Part shown: in pieces, positions 1 through 7,257 of the stretch
How positions within the stretch are numbered: position 1 is the stretch's first letter
Layout of the letters: every line of letters starts with the position of its first letter
Source of the DNA: an uncultured Saprospiraceae bacterium
Lineage (GTDB): Bacteria; Bacteroidota; Bacteroidia; Chitinophagales; Saprospiraceae
DNA length: 16,328 bases
Assembly (NCBI GenBank): GCA_937952155.1
Contig: CALFYH010000115.1
Coordinates: 1 to 16,328 of the forward strand
Direction: 5' to 3'
Notes under the pieces: generated by a model
The model's database searches: none
Told to the model about the DNA's origin: nothing
The model's input: only the letters and a program-made list of their open reading frames with translations
Made by a program: the position numbers and the translations under genes

Positions 1-461
1 CAAAACTTGAGAATATCGCTGCGTCTAAAATACAAGGATAGATTTTGGCTTTTTCGCAAAGTTGCTGAATCCCGTCAGAAACAAAATGGTAATATCCAAT
101 GTCCCCGAGTGATGAAGGAGTTAATGTTACCGGAAAACCAAAATCTTTTAACCAATTTGTTATTCTTGAATCAATTGGAATTTCATATTTTGTCAGGCCT
201 TGTGCTTGCAAAAAGTTTCTAGCTTGTTTTGGACCAAATCCGTGAAAGTCATGAGATAATTTATCAGCGATGTTCCTTTCTTCTTGTTTAGAGTCAGAAT
301 TTAGTAGTCCTTGAAGTGTGGCAATAAGAGACCAATTGTTTATGGTGATTTCTCTATAGTTTGCAGTAAAAAAACTACTAATTCTGTTCACGTATCTTGT
401 TAGTCCATTTTGTTGCAATGTTACCTTAATGAATTCTTCCAGGTTGTTTTCTTCAATTAAA
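1..461 (-). pseudogene. HhH (OGG1-like) DNA glycosylase, 5' end cut off by an IS; 3' end outside window
   Basis: Reading the minus strand leftward from the IS gives an open frame of about 152 codons that runs off the window. Joined to the 5' fragment at 1852-1876 and counting the duplicated target once, it forms one continuous frame starting MTDFFDHLIEENNLEEF. In that restored numbering, residues 78-88 (DFHGFGPKQAR) form a helix-hairpin-helix. Lys85 and Asp104 (in IPIDSRI) are 19 residues apart, the same spacing as catalytic Lys249 and Asp268 of human OGG1. This points to a bifunctional base-excision glycosylase/AP lyase, probably acting on oxidised guanine; substrate specificity is inferred. 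The IS removes the native start and first codons. An in-frame ATG at 475-473, inside the IS inverted repeat, could restart translation and give an N-terminus of MHKAGLIEENN, so the gene may not be dead. The C-terminal part of the protein cannot be seen. Confidence 0.72.
457..461. repeat. Target-site duplication TTAAA, left copy
   Basis: TTAAA directly abuts the left IS end and is repeated exactly at 1852-1856. Removing one copy together with the IS restores the glycosylase reading frame, which confirms the insertion boundary. Confidence 0.8.
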
Positions 462-480
462 CCCGCTTTATGCATTAGAA
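462..480. repeat. Left terminal inverted repeat of the IS
   Basis: Reads inward as CCCGCTTTATGCATTAGAA and matches the right end (CCTGAATTATGCAATAGGA) at 14 of 19 positions, with an identical core TTATGCA. It holds the transposase stop codon and the in-frame ATG for the downstream glycosylase remnant. Confidence 0.8.
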
Positions 481-1781
481 TAACTAAATGTAGCATTTAC
501 AGCCTCAATTTTGGCAAACAGACCGTCCATCCAGGCCCTTCTTTTTACTGGTAATGAAATTTTGAGTACCTTTTTATTACTGTGAGTAGCCGTCCAGGCT
601 CCTAATGCAAAGCAATAGGATTTCAAGGTTGACAACGTGGCTTTATTGTGCTCGTTGAGTGCAAAATGTCTGAACAAACTTATCAGGTTATAAGCCACCA
701 TAATCAATCTAAATGATGCTTCTGTAGCCCAGAATCCTTGCAAACAGAAGTTCTCTAATCCGAAGTCCTGTTTAAGCTCCTTTATTCTATTTTCACAATC
801 TGCTCGCGAATTATATATATTCCAAATTTGATCCAATGGAAGATCCAAGTTTGTTACATAGCAACTAAATCTGTAGCCTTCCATTTCGAAAAGTAGCTTG
901 CCGGCTGCATTGGGACGATCTTCTACTTTCTTTTTTATAATGATATATCTTCTGGGCTTACCATTAACATGGGAGATAGTCATTTCGCTCAGCTCTATAC
1001 CTCGTGCTAGCGTAATCCAATTAGATGCCCCTATAATTTCTGCCTTTATATTTGGATAAAGCCTTACAGCAATTATATAGTTCTTCTTCTCACTTTCCAG
1101 GTAATTGAATATTTCTTCACTGTAAAACCCACTGTCTGCCCTTACTAATCCCACATCTTTGCTTGATAAGCACTGATTAAATGTTTCTTTCATAAACTCG
1201 ACACAGTTAGAGCTAGCAGCTGTATTACCGGGTCTTAGCCATGCATTAGCTACCATTCGGGTTTGACTTATAAATGCCAGGAGTGGGTGATGAGAATTGC
1301 GTCCTTTCTTGTTAGGATTATAGCCCTTGGCGCTTCCTTCTTGGTCGCCATATCTTGTTATAACCGTGCTATCAAAGTCAACTGTGATCTTGCCAATATC
1401 CAATTTCTGAAAAAACCAATCTTGCAGACTTGGAAAAATTTCATTATTCTTCTTCTGACTAAATTTATTTAAAAACCTACTGTATGTACTTTGCGACGGC
1501 ATCAGTTTTAATCCAAATATTTCTTGTAACACCTTATCATAACGCACCCAGTCACAATGTATATATCGGCTCGCTCCAGTCCATATCCCTAACCAAAATG
1601 ATAGTATAATTTCAGATGGATCATAACCTCTGTTAGAGCCCGGTTTGGGAAAATCAAAGCCATCTAATGCTTCAATTATACCTATTTTATCAATAAATCT
1701 CTTCAATAAACTAAGACCTCCGTGAGCAGTCACATTCTTGTCTGAATATTCTATTGGTAGTGGAACCATTTTGGTATTCAT
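468..1781 (-). CDS. IS1380-family DDE transposase
   Basis: This 437-residue protein would cut and join the ends of the surrounding IS. The catalytic triad is readable: Asp137 in DFDSTV, followed by a YGDQEG...KGYNP segment and HHPLLAF; Asp216 in RADSGFY; and Glu330 in a Y-x2-R-x3-E-x2-IKELK signature (NSRADCENRIKELKQD). These motifs and the length fit IS1380 transposases of the DDE_Tnp_1 type. The start at 1781 leaves a 70-bp leader before the right IS end. The stop TAA (470-468) lies inside the left inverted repeat and overlaps an ATG in another frame (ATGCATAA) that leads into the interrupted glycosylase gene. The frame has no internal stops and all three catalytic residues, so the enzyme is probably active. 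Confidence 0.93.
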   Translation of the reverse strand: MNTKMVPLPIEYSDKNVTAHGGLSLLKRFIDKIGIIEALDGFDFPKPGSNRGYDPSEIILSFWLGIWTGASRYIHCDWVRYDKVLQEIFGLKLMPSQSTYSRFLNKFSQKKNNEIFPSLQDWFFQKLDIGKITVDFDSTVITRYGDQEGSAKGYNPNKKGRNSHHPLLAFISQTRMVANAWLRPGNTAASSNCVEFMKETFNQCLSSKDVGLVRADSGFYSEEIFNYLESEKKNYIIAVRLYPNIKAEIIGASNWITLARGIELSEMTISHVNGKPRRYIIIKKKVEDRPNAAGKLLFEMEGYRFSCYVTNLDLPLDQIWNIYNSRADCENRIKELKQDFGLENFCLQGFWATEASFRLIMVAYNLISLFRHFALNEHNKATLSTLKSYCFALGAWTATHSNKKVLKISLPVKRRAWMDGLFAKIEAVNATFSYSNA

Positions 1782-1832
1782 CTGAAACGTATTAATTGGC
1801 TCAAAATTAATGATTTATCCTATATTTCAAAT

Positions 1833-1851
1833 TCCTATTGCATAATTCAGG
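1833..1851. repeat. Right terminal inverted repeat of the IS
   Basis: On the minus strand it reads inward as CCTGAATTATGCAATAGGA. It lies on the transposase 5' side, about 52-70 bp before the start codon, so the transposase promoter is probably between this repeat and 1781. It matches the left end at 14 of 19 positions. Confidence 0.8.
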
Positions 1852-1856
1852 TTAAA
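1852..1856. repeat. Target-site duplication TTAAA, right copy
   Basis: Second exact copy of the 5-bp TTAAA, directly after the right IS end at 1851. A duplication of 4-5 bp is within the range usual for IS1380-family elements. Confidence 0.8.
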
Positions 1857-1876
1857 TGATCAAAAAAATCCGTCAT
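1852..1876 (-). pseudogene. Detached 5' end of the interrupted DNA glycosylase gene
   Basis: ATG at 1876-1874 begins MTDFFDHL and runs in frame into the target-site duplication. The next codon in the restored gene is the Ile that continues at 457-455 on the other side of the IS. An in-frame TAA lies two codons upstream of this ATG, which supports it as the native start. The frame is kept exactly when the IS and one TTAAA copy are removed, which is strong evidence that both pieces come from one gene. Confidence 0.72.
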
Positions 1877-2381
1877 CAATTATTCTTTATTTGTTTTAAA
1901 ATCTATTTTTTACTTTATTCCACTCATTGACCTTGATATTCAAGCCGAAATGACTGTTTGTGTAGGTACTCATTTGGTGAAAGAACGAATAATGTATCTT
2001 TTTTTGGCCGATATGTTGCAAAAAATAATAAATCAGTCGGATGCAAGCAAACTACCAAATTTACCAAAAGTAGTTAAAAAACGCATATTTACCTACTTAT
2101 TTGGTGATTTTTCTGATTAAAAGTAAATATTTAACGTGAAAGCTTGACTGGTAAGTACAAATATAGTATTAATTTAATGTGAAGTATATTTTTTTCATAA
2201 ATTTCTTCTGCGATCGTCTGGAGGAATCATCAACCAACAAAATAAATGGTTTTTTCTGATTGCGAATTCGAACCTGTATGATTTTTGGCATTAACAAGCT
2301 CGAAAGGCATCATCTTATGAAAGTACGCTTTACTATAAATTACACCTGGTAGTCACCTTTGAACCATGCTACATCTTTTAA
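1877..2381. other. Intergenic stretch of about 505 bp without a confident gene
   Basis: AT-rich DNA between the glycosylase 5' end and the end of ribBA. It should hold the native glycosylase promoter on the minus strand. Two minus-strand matches to the Bacteroidota -7 motif TAnnTTTG occur at 2056-2063 and 2065-2072, but they are about 180 bp from the start codon, have no clear -33 partner and may be chance. The only open frame of note is a weak 56-residue one at 1950-2120. I saw no tRNA, hairpin terminator or repeat array here. Confidence 0.5.
1950..2120 (+). CDS. Doubtful small ORF, 56 residues, unknown
   Basis: ATG to TAA open frame starting MTVCVGTHLVKERIMYLFLA and ending FGDFSD. The frame is open further upstream to about 1860 without another ATG, so it could be a decayed gene piece. 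The composition is protein-like (mixed charged and hydrophobic residues, a basic stretch PKVVKKR), but I recognise no family and see no ribosome binding site. It lies opposite the likely glycosylase promoter region. It may well be non-coding. Confidence 0.2.
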   Translation: MTVCVGTHLVKERIMYLFLADMLQKIINQSDASKLPNLPKVVKKRIFTYLFGDFSD

Positions 2382-3518
2382 TCAATCCAAATACACATGC
2401 TCTGAAATCTCCAATCCATATCCGATCAATCCGATGCGTTTTTTGGTATGATTTGAGATGAGCTTTATTTTGGTTATGCCCAATTCACGCAAGATCTGTG
2501 CTCCAGTACCGAAATCTCTCTGTTCGTCAGATGCTGGTGGATTATTTTTTGGATTGTTATCCAAGGCTTTTAGTTTATCTAGAATGGATGTATCTCCTTC
2601 ATGGTGGCGCATGAAAAGTAGTACACCTTTTTTTGCCTTAGCAATTATTTGCAATGACCGTGAAAGCTGCTCTGCATATCCGTCAAATAGGATACCTAGG
2701 ATGTCACCAGTTTCTGTATTGGAATGTACACGTACCAAGGTAGGCTCACCATTGCTGATTTCTCCCATTGTGAATGCCAGATGCACATCACCTGTAGTCA
2801 GCTGTCTGAATGCCTTGACGGCAAATTTACCATACGTTGTATCTATTTCAGTCTCCATTTCCAGACTTACCAATCTCTCGGTACGCATACGATATGCCAC
2901 GAGGTCTTTGATTGAGATGATTTTGATAGAAAGTTGACGGCTGATTTCTATGAGTTGTGGCAAACGGGCCATTGATCCATCTTCATTTAGGATTTCTACC
3001 AATACACCAGCTGGATAGCAATCTGCCAATCTGGCAAGATCTACGGCCGCTTCTGTATGTCCCGTACGTCTTAGTACGCCACCTTGTTTGGCTATAAGTG
3101 GAAAAATATGTCCTGGTCGGGCAAAATCCGTAGGTTTGGTATCAGGATTAATGATGGCTTTTATACCGGTAGCCCGGTCATATGCTGAGATTCCTGTGGT
3201 ACAGCCTTGACCTATTAAGTCGATTGATACCGTGAATGCTGTGTTGTGCATGGCAGTATTGGATTTGACCATAAGATCAAGGTCCAGTTCTTTTGCGCGT
3301 TGCTCGAGAATTGGCGTACAAATCAATCCACGTCCATGTTTGGCCATAAAATTTACAAGCTCGGGCGTGATTTTTTCGGCAGCACAGATGAAGTCTCCTT
3401 CATTTTCTCTGTCTTCGTCATCCACTACTATGAGGATTTTACCAGATTTAATATCTTCAATCGCTTCTTCTATGGTGTTTAGACGGATTTCTGGCTCCGT
3501 GATGGTTTCAGCAAACAT
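2382..3518 (-). CDS. ribBA: RibBA-type protein: active DHBP synthase fused to a degenerate GTP cyclohydrolase II domain
   Basis: The N-terminal domain (about 1-205) is 3,4-dihydroxy-2-butanone-4-phosphate synthase, which makes the four-carbon unit of riboflavin from ribulose 5-phosphate. It has the acidic loop DDEDRENEGD (33-42), HGRGLICTP (61-69) and RRTGHTEAAVDL (150-161). The C-terminal domain (about 217-378) is GTP cyclohydrolase II-like and keeps RDFGTGAQIL and the IGLIGYGLEI end, but the zinc ligands are gone. The usual HSEC is HSNT (Cys replaced at 268) and the usual RCDCG is FDGYA (Cys replaced at 279 and 281). The HEGRGIGL segment reads HEGDTSIL. The cyclohydrolase is therefore probably inactive, as I recall for RibBX-type proteins and for Flavobacterium RibBA. 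A Shine-Dalgarno-like AAGGA lies 9 nt before the ATG. It is 15 bp downstream of the glycosyltransferase gene, so probably co-transcribed. Confidence 0.93.
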   Translation of the reverse strand: MFAETITEPEIRLNTIEEAIEDIKSGKILIVVDDEDRENEGDFICAAEKITPELVNFMAKHGRGLICTPILEQRAKELDLDLMVKSNTAMHNTAFTVSIDLIGQGCTTGISAYDRATGIKAIINPDTKPTDFARPGHIFPLIAKQGGVLRRTGHTEAAVDLARLADCYPAGVLVEILNEDGSMARLPQLIEISRQLSIKIISIKDLVAYRMRTERLVSLEMETEIDTTYGKFAVKAFRQLTTGDVHLAFTMGEISNGEPTLVRVHSNTETGDILGILFDGYAEQLSRSLQIIAKAKKGVLLFMRHHEGDTSILDKLKALDNNPKNNPPASDEQRDFGTGAQILRELGITKIKLISNHTKKRIGLIGYGLEISEHVYLD

Positions 3519-3533
3519 AACGATGTGTCCTTT

Positions 3534-4691
3534 TTAATTTGATGCAAAAATAGAACTTAATATCGTAGCATTTTGTTTCCAGTCGAACTTTTGTTGGACA
3601 AATTTTGAAGATTGTGCACTAATTGTATGATAAAGTGTTTGGTCTTTTAATAATAATTGTATTGCGTTAGCAAATTCAGTGGCTGATTCTGCAATCAAGA
3701 TTTCCTTTCCCGGTTGCGCACCGATGGCATTATTGACCAATTGAGTTGTAATGCAAGGTATGCCTAACGCCATGGCTTCTAGGATTTTATTTTGCTGACC
3801 GGTGCCTGACCACATAGGCGCTACAAATATTCGGCCACTGACATAGGATGTGCGTATGTCATCTACCCAACCACTAACAATTACCTGAGCAGAAGACAAT
3901 TTTTTTACTCTTGGTGAAGGATTTGCGCCTGCAATGATGACCTTGGTTCTGTGAGGCAAAAGTGGTAAAACATCATTAATGAGAAATTCCACAGTTTCTA
4001 TATTAGGCAAGTAGCCCATATTTCCTACAAATATAACATCGTATTCTGGCTCCTTGACCTTTGGGAAATCAAAAAATGCTGGACTAATGCCATTGGGAAC
4101 AACATGAATTGACTCTGCTTCTCCAAATGAAAACTGCTCCTTATCTTGTTGGGAGATTATCGTAAGATGGTCAAATCTTTTTGCAATCAAGGCTTCGTAC
4201 CTGATCATTCGCACTGCTTCCTTTTTATATAGTGCAGACATCAAACCTTTGACTACAGACGACCTTTTTTGCATGCCTATACCGAAACTATCCATGTAGT
4301 CTAAGGTTTTTTTGTGGGGCAATGTTATGCAATATTCAGCCATTCTAGGCAATTGACAGAAGATGTGATCTGGTTGGATTTCTTGACATATTTGCTGAAT
4401 AAGTTCGTCTGATTTTGGACTGTAAAACCAAGCAATCTGAAATGGAAGTCCAGAGGCAACTGCACGTATCAGCCCCAAATATCTTTCTAAAGGCGTGATG
4501 CGAATAAGGTGGACTGATGCAGTAATTTGACGCAATTTTTCGAGATGTTGCTTGTCATGATCGGTATCTGTGATACTGATAAGGTGAACTTCATGCTCAT
4601 GAGATAGCGCTTCTATCTGATAATAAGCACGAAGCTTATCTCCTTTTTCTAATGGATACGGATACCTGGATGTAAGATATATGATTTTCAA
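3534..4691 (-). CDS. GT4-family glycosyltransferase (group 1)
   Basis: A 385-residue cytoplasmic or membrane-associated enzyme that should move a sugar from a nucleotide-activated donor to an unknown acceptor, for example a surface polysaccharide. The N-terminal domain opens with MKIIYLTSRYPYPLEKGDKL, an acceptor-side signature seen in glycosyltransferases of the type found with exosortase systems. The donor-binding domain has DVIFVGNMGYLPN (218-230), SGWVDDIR (273-280), and the GTGQQNKILEAMALGIP segment (296-312) with Glu305 in the EX7E-like position. It lies between an outer-membrane protein gene (25 bp upstream) and ribBA (15 bp downstream). The neighbours do not reveal the acceptor. Family assignment is firm; substrate is unknown. 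Confidence 0.88.
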   Translation of the reverse strand: MKIIYLTSRYPYPLEKGDKLRAYYQIEALSHEHEVHLISITDTDHDKQHLEKLRQITASVHLIRITPLERYLGLIRAVASGLPFQIAWFYSPKSDELIQQICQEIQPDHIFCQLPRMAEYCITLPHKKTLDYMDSFGIGMQKRSSVVKGLMSALYKKEAVRMIRYEALIAKRFDHLTIISQQDKEQFSFGEAESIHVVPNGISPAFFDFPKVKEPEYDVIFVGNMGYLPNIETVEFLINDVLPLLPHRTKVIIAGANPSPRVKKLSSAQVIVSGWVDDIRTSYVSGRIFVAPMWSGTGQQNKILEAMALGIPCITTQLVNNAIGAQPGKEILIAESATEFANAIQLLLKDQTLYHTISAQSSKFVQQKFDWKQNATILSSIFASN

Positions 4692-4716
4692 AAGCGAATC
4701 TTAATAATTGCCATGA

Positions 4717-5532
4717 TTACTGTTGATACTGAAGCGAAACCGCTGGCGAATTGCCCAATGCCTCATTAAGCGACATCGACGTGGCAATGCCATATTTGTC
4801 TTTAAATTTGAGCATGGCGCCGAAACTGTAAGTGGATACCGTTGGATTGATACCAAATCTGATTTGAAGAATATCAATGACCTGATAACCAATACCGATT
4901 TTATATTCGGGTTTTCGATCGATAAGTTTGTCTATTTCACCCAAGACAAAAACCTTAGCAGATGGAGCATATTTTACGCCCAATCTGAATCTGGTACCTA
5001 TATCTGTGTTTTCAGTTACTTCTAGATTTCCAGGACTAAAGACATGAGCCGCCAAACTGAAATCTCGGTTTAACTTAAGTTGCATGCCCGCTTCAAAAGA
5101 GAATAGGCTTATACTCCCAATCGATGCCACATTGTACCTTAACATATCAAATTGTCCCCCAAGCGAAATCGATTTATTTAGTTTTCGGGCATAGGCCAAA
5201 CCAAATTTCTGTTCATTGTACTCTGTAAAACCAAAATTTGAGACCATCAAGCCTATAGTTCCAAATTTGAAACTCTTGGCAACCGCAAATGATAAATTGG
5301 TCAAGTCCGACAAATTGTATCTTCTCTCCGCACTGATGTCAACAGAAAAATTTTTAACTTCAGTAAGTCCGGCCTGATTTAAATAGATAGACTCAATCCC
5401 GGCAATGTTTACGCCGGCACGTCCATATCCTAAGAAATTGGCGCCTCCGGTCGTAGTGAAACCAGATTGCCCAAAAGTCATATTGACAATAAAAGTCAAA
5501 AACATAATCAGAATAATTGGCTGTCGATTCAT
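4717..5532 (-). CDS. PorV/FadL-like outer-membrane beta-barrel protein
   Basis: A 271-residue protein with a signal peptide (about 1-22: Lys/Arg-poor N-terminus, hydrophobic run ILIMFLTFIVNMTFG, then QSGF). The mature part begins with a glycine-rich segment and a GYGRAGVNIAGIESIYLNQA motif. That resembles the start of FadL- and PorV/PorQ-like barrels of Bacteroidota (compare G-x-GGA...D-x-A-x-NPAGL). The remainder alternates polar and hydrophobic residues with glycines in a pattern typical of beta strands (SISLGGQFDML, FRLGVKYAPSAK, YKIGIGYQV). It is shorter than most PorV-type proteins. It heads a minus-strand cluster with a glycosyltransferase and ribBA. A -7-like promoter element lies 31 bp upstream. 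Function is unknown; it could be a surface-protein partner or a small transporter. Confidence 0.75.
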   Translation of the reverse strand: MNRQPIILIMFLTFIVNMTFGQSGFTTTGGANFLGYGRAGVNIAGIESIYLNQAGLTEVKNFSVDISAERRYNLSDLTNLSFAVAKSFKFGTIGLMVSNFGFTEYNEQKFGLAYARKLNKSISLGGQFDMLRYNVASIGSISLFSFEAGMQLKLNRDFSLAAHVFSPGNLEVTENTDIGTRFRLGVKYAPSAKVFVLGEIDKLIDRKPEYKIGIGYQVIDILQIRFGINPTVSTYSFGAMLKFKDKYGIATSMSLNEALGNSPAVSLQYQQ

Positions 5533-5562
5533 GGATAAAATTGGAAATTCGTCCTAAAAATA

Positions 5563-5570
5563 CAAAAGTA
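5563..5570 (-). promoter_or_regulatory. Candidate Bacteroidota -7 promoter element
   Basis: On the minus strand this is TACTTTTG, an exact match to the TAnnTTTG -7 consensus of Bacteroidota primary promoters. It is 31 bp upstream of the PorV-like start codon, so transcription would start close to the gene. I see no clear TTG at the expected -33 distance, so this remains a candidate. Confidence 0.4.
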
Positions 5571-5689
5571 CCAATACCCATGTGTATTATTACCTTAATA
5601 AATTAAAATAATATTTGAAAGCCTTATGTTTTGAATAGGTATTATGTAGAGAAGCTGGTAGAATGATGATTTTCTTCAAATATTGATTA

Positions 5690-6988
5690 TCACCTTTTAT
5701 CTTCTTTTAATATCAATCTGAGTGAACTGTTTTTGGATATATAATTCCATGCCCAATTAATGAAAATAATGATTTTGTTTCGCACACTCAAAATCAACAT
5801 CAGGTGTAGAAACATCCAAATAAGCCAAGCAAAATATCCTTTAAACTTTACAAATGGAAGCTCAACAACAGCCTTGTTCCTACCGATAGTTGCCATAGAT
5901 CCAAGGTCGGTGTACTCATATTGTTTTTGTTCCTTACCTTTTATTATCGCCAATAGATTTTTTGCCAACAACTTACCTTGATTAATGGCTACATTAGCTA
6001 CTTGCGGATGTCCTTTTGGATATTTTGGAGTTTCCATGTAGCTTATATCTCCTATAGCAAAGATATTTTCTGTATCTTCGATTTTGTTAAATCTATCGAC
6101 TTTATACCTGTTAGATGGCGTAATGATATTTGGATTCATGCCTTCTATAAGATTGCCAGTAACGCCTGCAGCCCAGATAACTTGTTTGCTCCTGATGATT
6201 TCGCCGTTATTCATTTGCAAGTTGGTACCATCGTAATCCGTTACGAATAATTGGGTTTTTATGATAACTCCCAGATCACGCAGATATTTTGCCGAGGCAT
6301 TTCTCGACATTTCACTCATATTATTCAGTGTATTAGGGCTACCTTCTAGCAGAATGATTTGCATTTTGGTAAAATCTATCCTGAAGAAATCTTTCGGCAA
6401 AATATCTCGCTTTATTTCAGCAAAAGCACCAGCCAATTCTACACCTGTAGGTCCGCCACCTACAACTACGATATTGAGTAGCGCTTCTTTTTCTAGGCCT
6501 TCCACGTATTGCAATTTCTCGAAATTCTCCAGAATGCTGTTTCGAATGGTGATAGCCTGATAAGTGGTTTTTAGGCTGAATGTATATTTTTTGATATTTT
6601 TATTGCCGAAGTAATTGGTTTTGCAGCCTGTGGCAATGATGAGAAAATCATATGGAAACGCGCCTATGTCAGTTATAACAGTTTTGCTTATCTGATCTAT
6701 TTTTTCAACTTTGGTCAGTCGTATTCGCACATCTTTTCTTTTCTGAAATATCTTACGAAAGGGAAATGAAATGCTCGAAGGTTCGATTTGTGAAGTCGCT
6801 ACTTGATAAAATAGAGGCTGGAACTGATAGTGATTTAATTTATCTATGAGCAAGATATCGAATACATCATGCTTAATATTTTGTATGAATTGCAACCCAG
6901 CAAAACCACCACCAATGACTACAATTTTTGGTTTTGTATTGCCTGTCATGAAATCTTTATTTTTAAGTGACATTGCATTCCATAACAA
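5690..6988 (-). CDS. ndh: Type II NADH:quinone oxidoreductase (NDH-2)
   Basis: A 432-residue flavoprotein that should oxidise NADH and reduce membrane quinone without pumping protons, on the cytoplasmic face of the inner membrane. It has an FAD-binding Rossmann motif GGGFAG (26-31), an ATG-type strand (LIIATGCKT, 116-124), a second dinucleotide motif GGGPTGVELAG (177-187) for NADH, the FAD-contacting AIGD (311-314), and HPQVANVAINQGK (327-339) near the quinone site. The C-terminus carries a hydrophobic stretch (FAWLIWMFLHLMLIL, 386-400) and a Trp-rich end, as expected for membrane attachment. The start is uncertain: ATG codons at residues 1, 6 and 14 are all possible, and the last (MTGNTKPKIVVIGGG) gives the most usual length before the FAD motif. 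It is divergent from the inorganic-carbon operon. Confidence 0.93.
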   Translation of the reverse strand: MLWNAMSLKNKDFMTGNTKPKIVVIGGGFAGLQFIQNIKHDVFDILLIDKLNHYQFQPLFYQVATSQIEPSSISFPFRKIFQKRKDVRIRLTKVEKIDQISKTVITDIGAFPYDFLIIATGCKTNYFGNKNIKKYTFSLKTTYQAITIRNSILENFEKLQYVEGLEKEALLNIVVVGGGPTGVELAGAFAEIKRDILPKDFFRIDFTKMQIILLEGSPNTLNNMSEMSRNASAKYLRDLGVIIKTQLFVTDYDGTNLQMNNGEIIRSKQVIWAAGVTGNLIEGMNPNIITPSNRYKVDRFNKIEDTENIFAIGDISYMETPKYPKGHPQVANVAINQGKLLAKNLLAIIKGKEQKQYEYTDLGSMATIGRNKAVVELPFVKFKGYFAWLIWMFLHLMLILSVRNKIIIFINWAWNYISKNSSLRLILKEDKR

Positions 6989-7257
6989 TTTTAAAATTAA
7001 TTTGTTCCGAAAAATTAAAAAAATTAAAAAAATGTGTAAACATGTATAAAATTAAAAAGTATTCTATAAATAGGTGATTATGAATGTTATGTAAAGGTTT
7101 TTTTATGATTTATTGTCGAGATGTCGGCTAAAAACAGGGTGAGATTACAATGATTTTACGAGCTAGCAAAAAATTATATTTTGTTTAACATACACATATT
7201 GCAAGAAATATTACATTTGTGCGTTCAATAGCACATAATTTTTATATTTATTTGCCA
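6989..7257. promoter_or_regulatory. Divergent intergenic region between ndh and the dab operon
   Basis: AT-rich 269-bp region that must contain the promoters for ndh (minus) and for the inorganic-carbon operon (plus). On the plus strand TACATTTG at 7212-7219 matches the TAnnTTTG -7 consensus and would start transcription around 7226, just before the ATG at 7258. No TTG sits at the usual -33 spacing (the nearest, 7181-7183, is 28 bp away). A-rich repeats (AATTAAAAA-like) at 7011-7032 lie next to the ndh start. No operator dyad is obvious. Confidence 0.4.

Larger units (their letters stand above)
462..1851 (-). mobile_element. Complete IS1380-family insertion sequence (1390 bp)
   Basis: The element is bounded by imperfect inverted repeats (462-480 and 1833-1851) and flanked by a perfect 5-bp direct repeat, TTAAA. 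It contains one intact transposase that occupies almost the whole length. Both ends, the target duplication and the open frame are intact and the target gene can be rebuilt exactly, so the insertion is probably recent. I called the IS1380 family from transposase motifs, not from a database match. At 1390 bp it is compact, because the transposase stop codon lies inside the left inverted repeat. Confidence 0.85.

Noticed and set aside
7..222. 71-residue plus-strand frame at the left edge
   Set aside because: It lies opposite the glycosylase frame, which is continuous on the minus strand and carries recognisable HhH motifs.
2317..2352. Short frame MKVRFTINYTW resembling the first residues of CBM20-type 4-alpha-glucanotransferases
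   Set aside because: Only 11 codons before a TAG and nothing in any frame continues the similarity; too short to support a gene remnant.
2458..2937. 159-residue plus-strand open frame opposite ribBA
   Set aside because: Shadow of the ribBA reading frame; Ser/Arg/Cys-rich translation with no family resemblance.
7181..7219. Full -33/-7 promoter (TTG at 7181 with TACATTTG at 7212)
   Set aside because: The 28-bp spacing is too long for a Bacteroidota promoter; only the -7 match is kept as a weak candidate.
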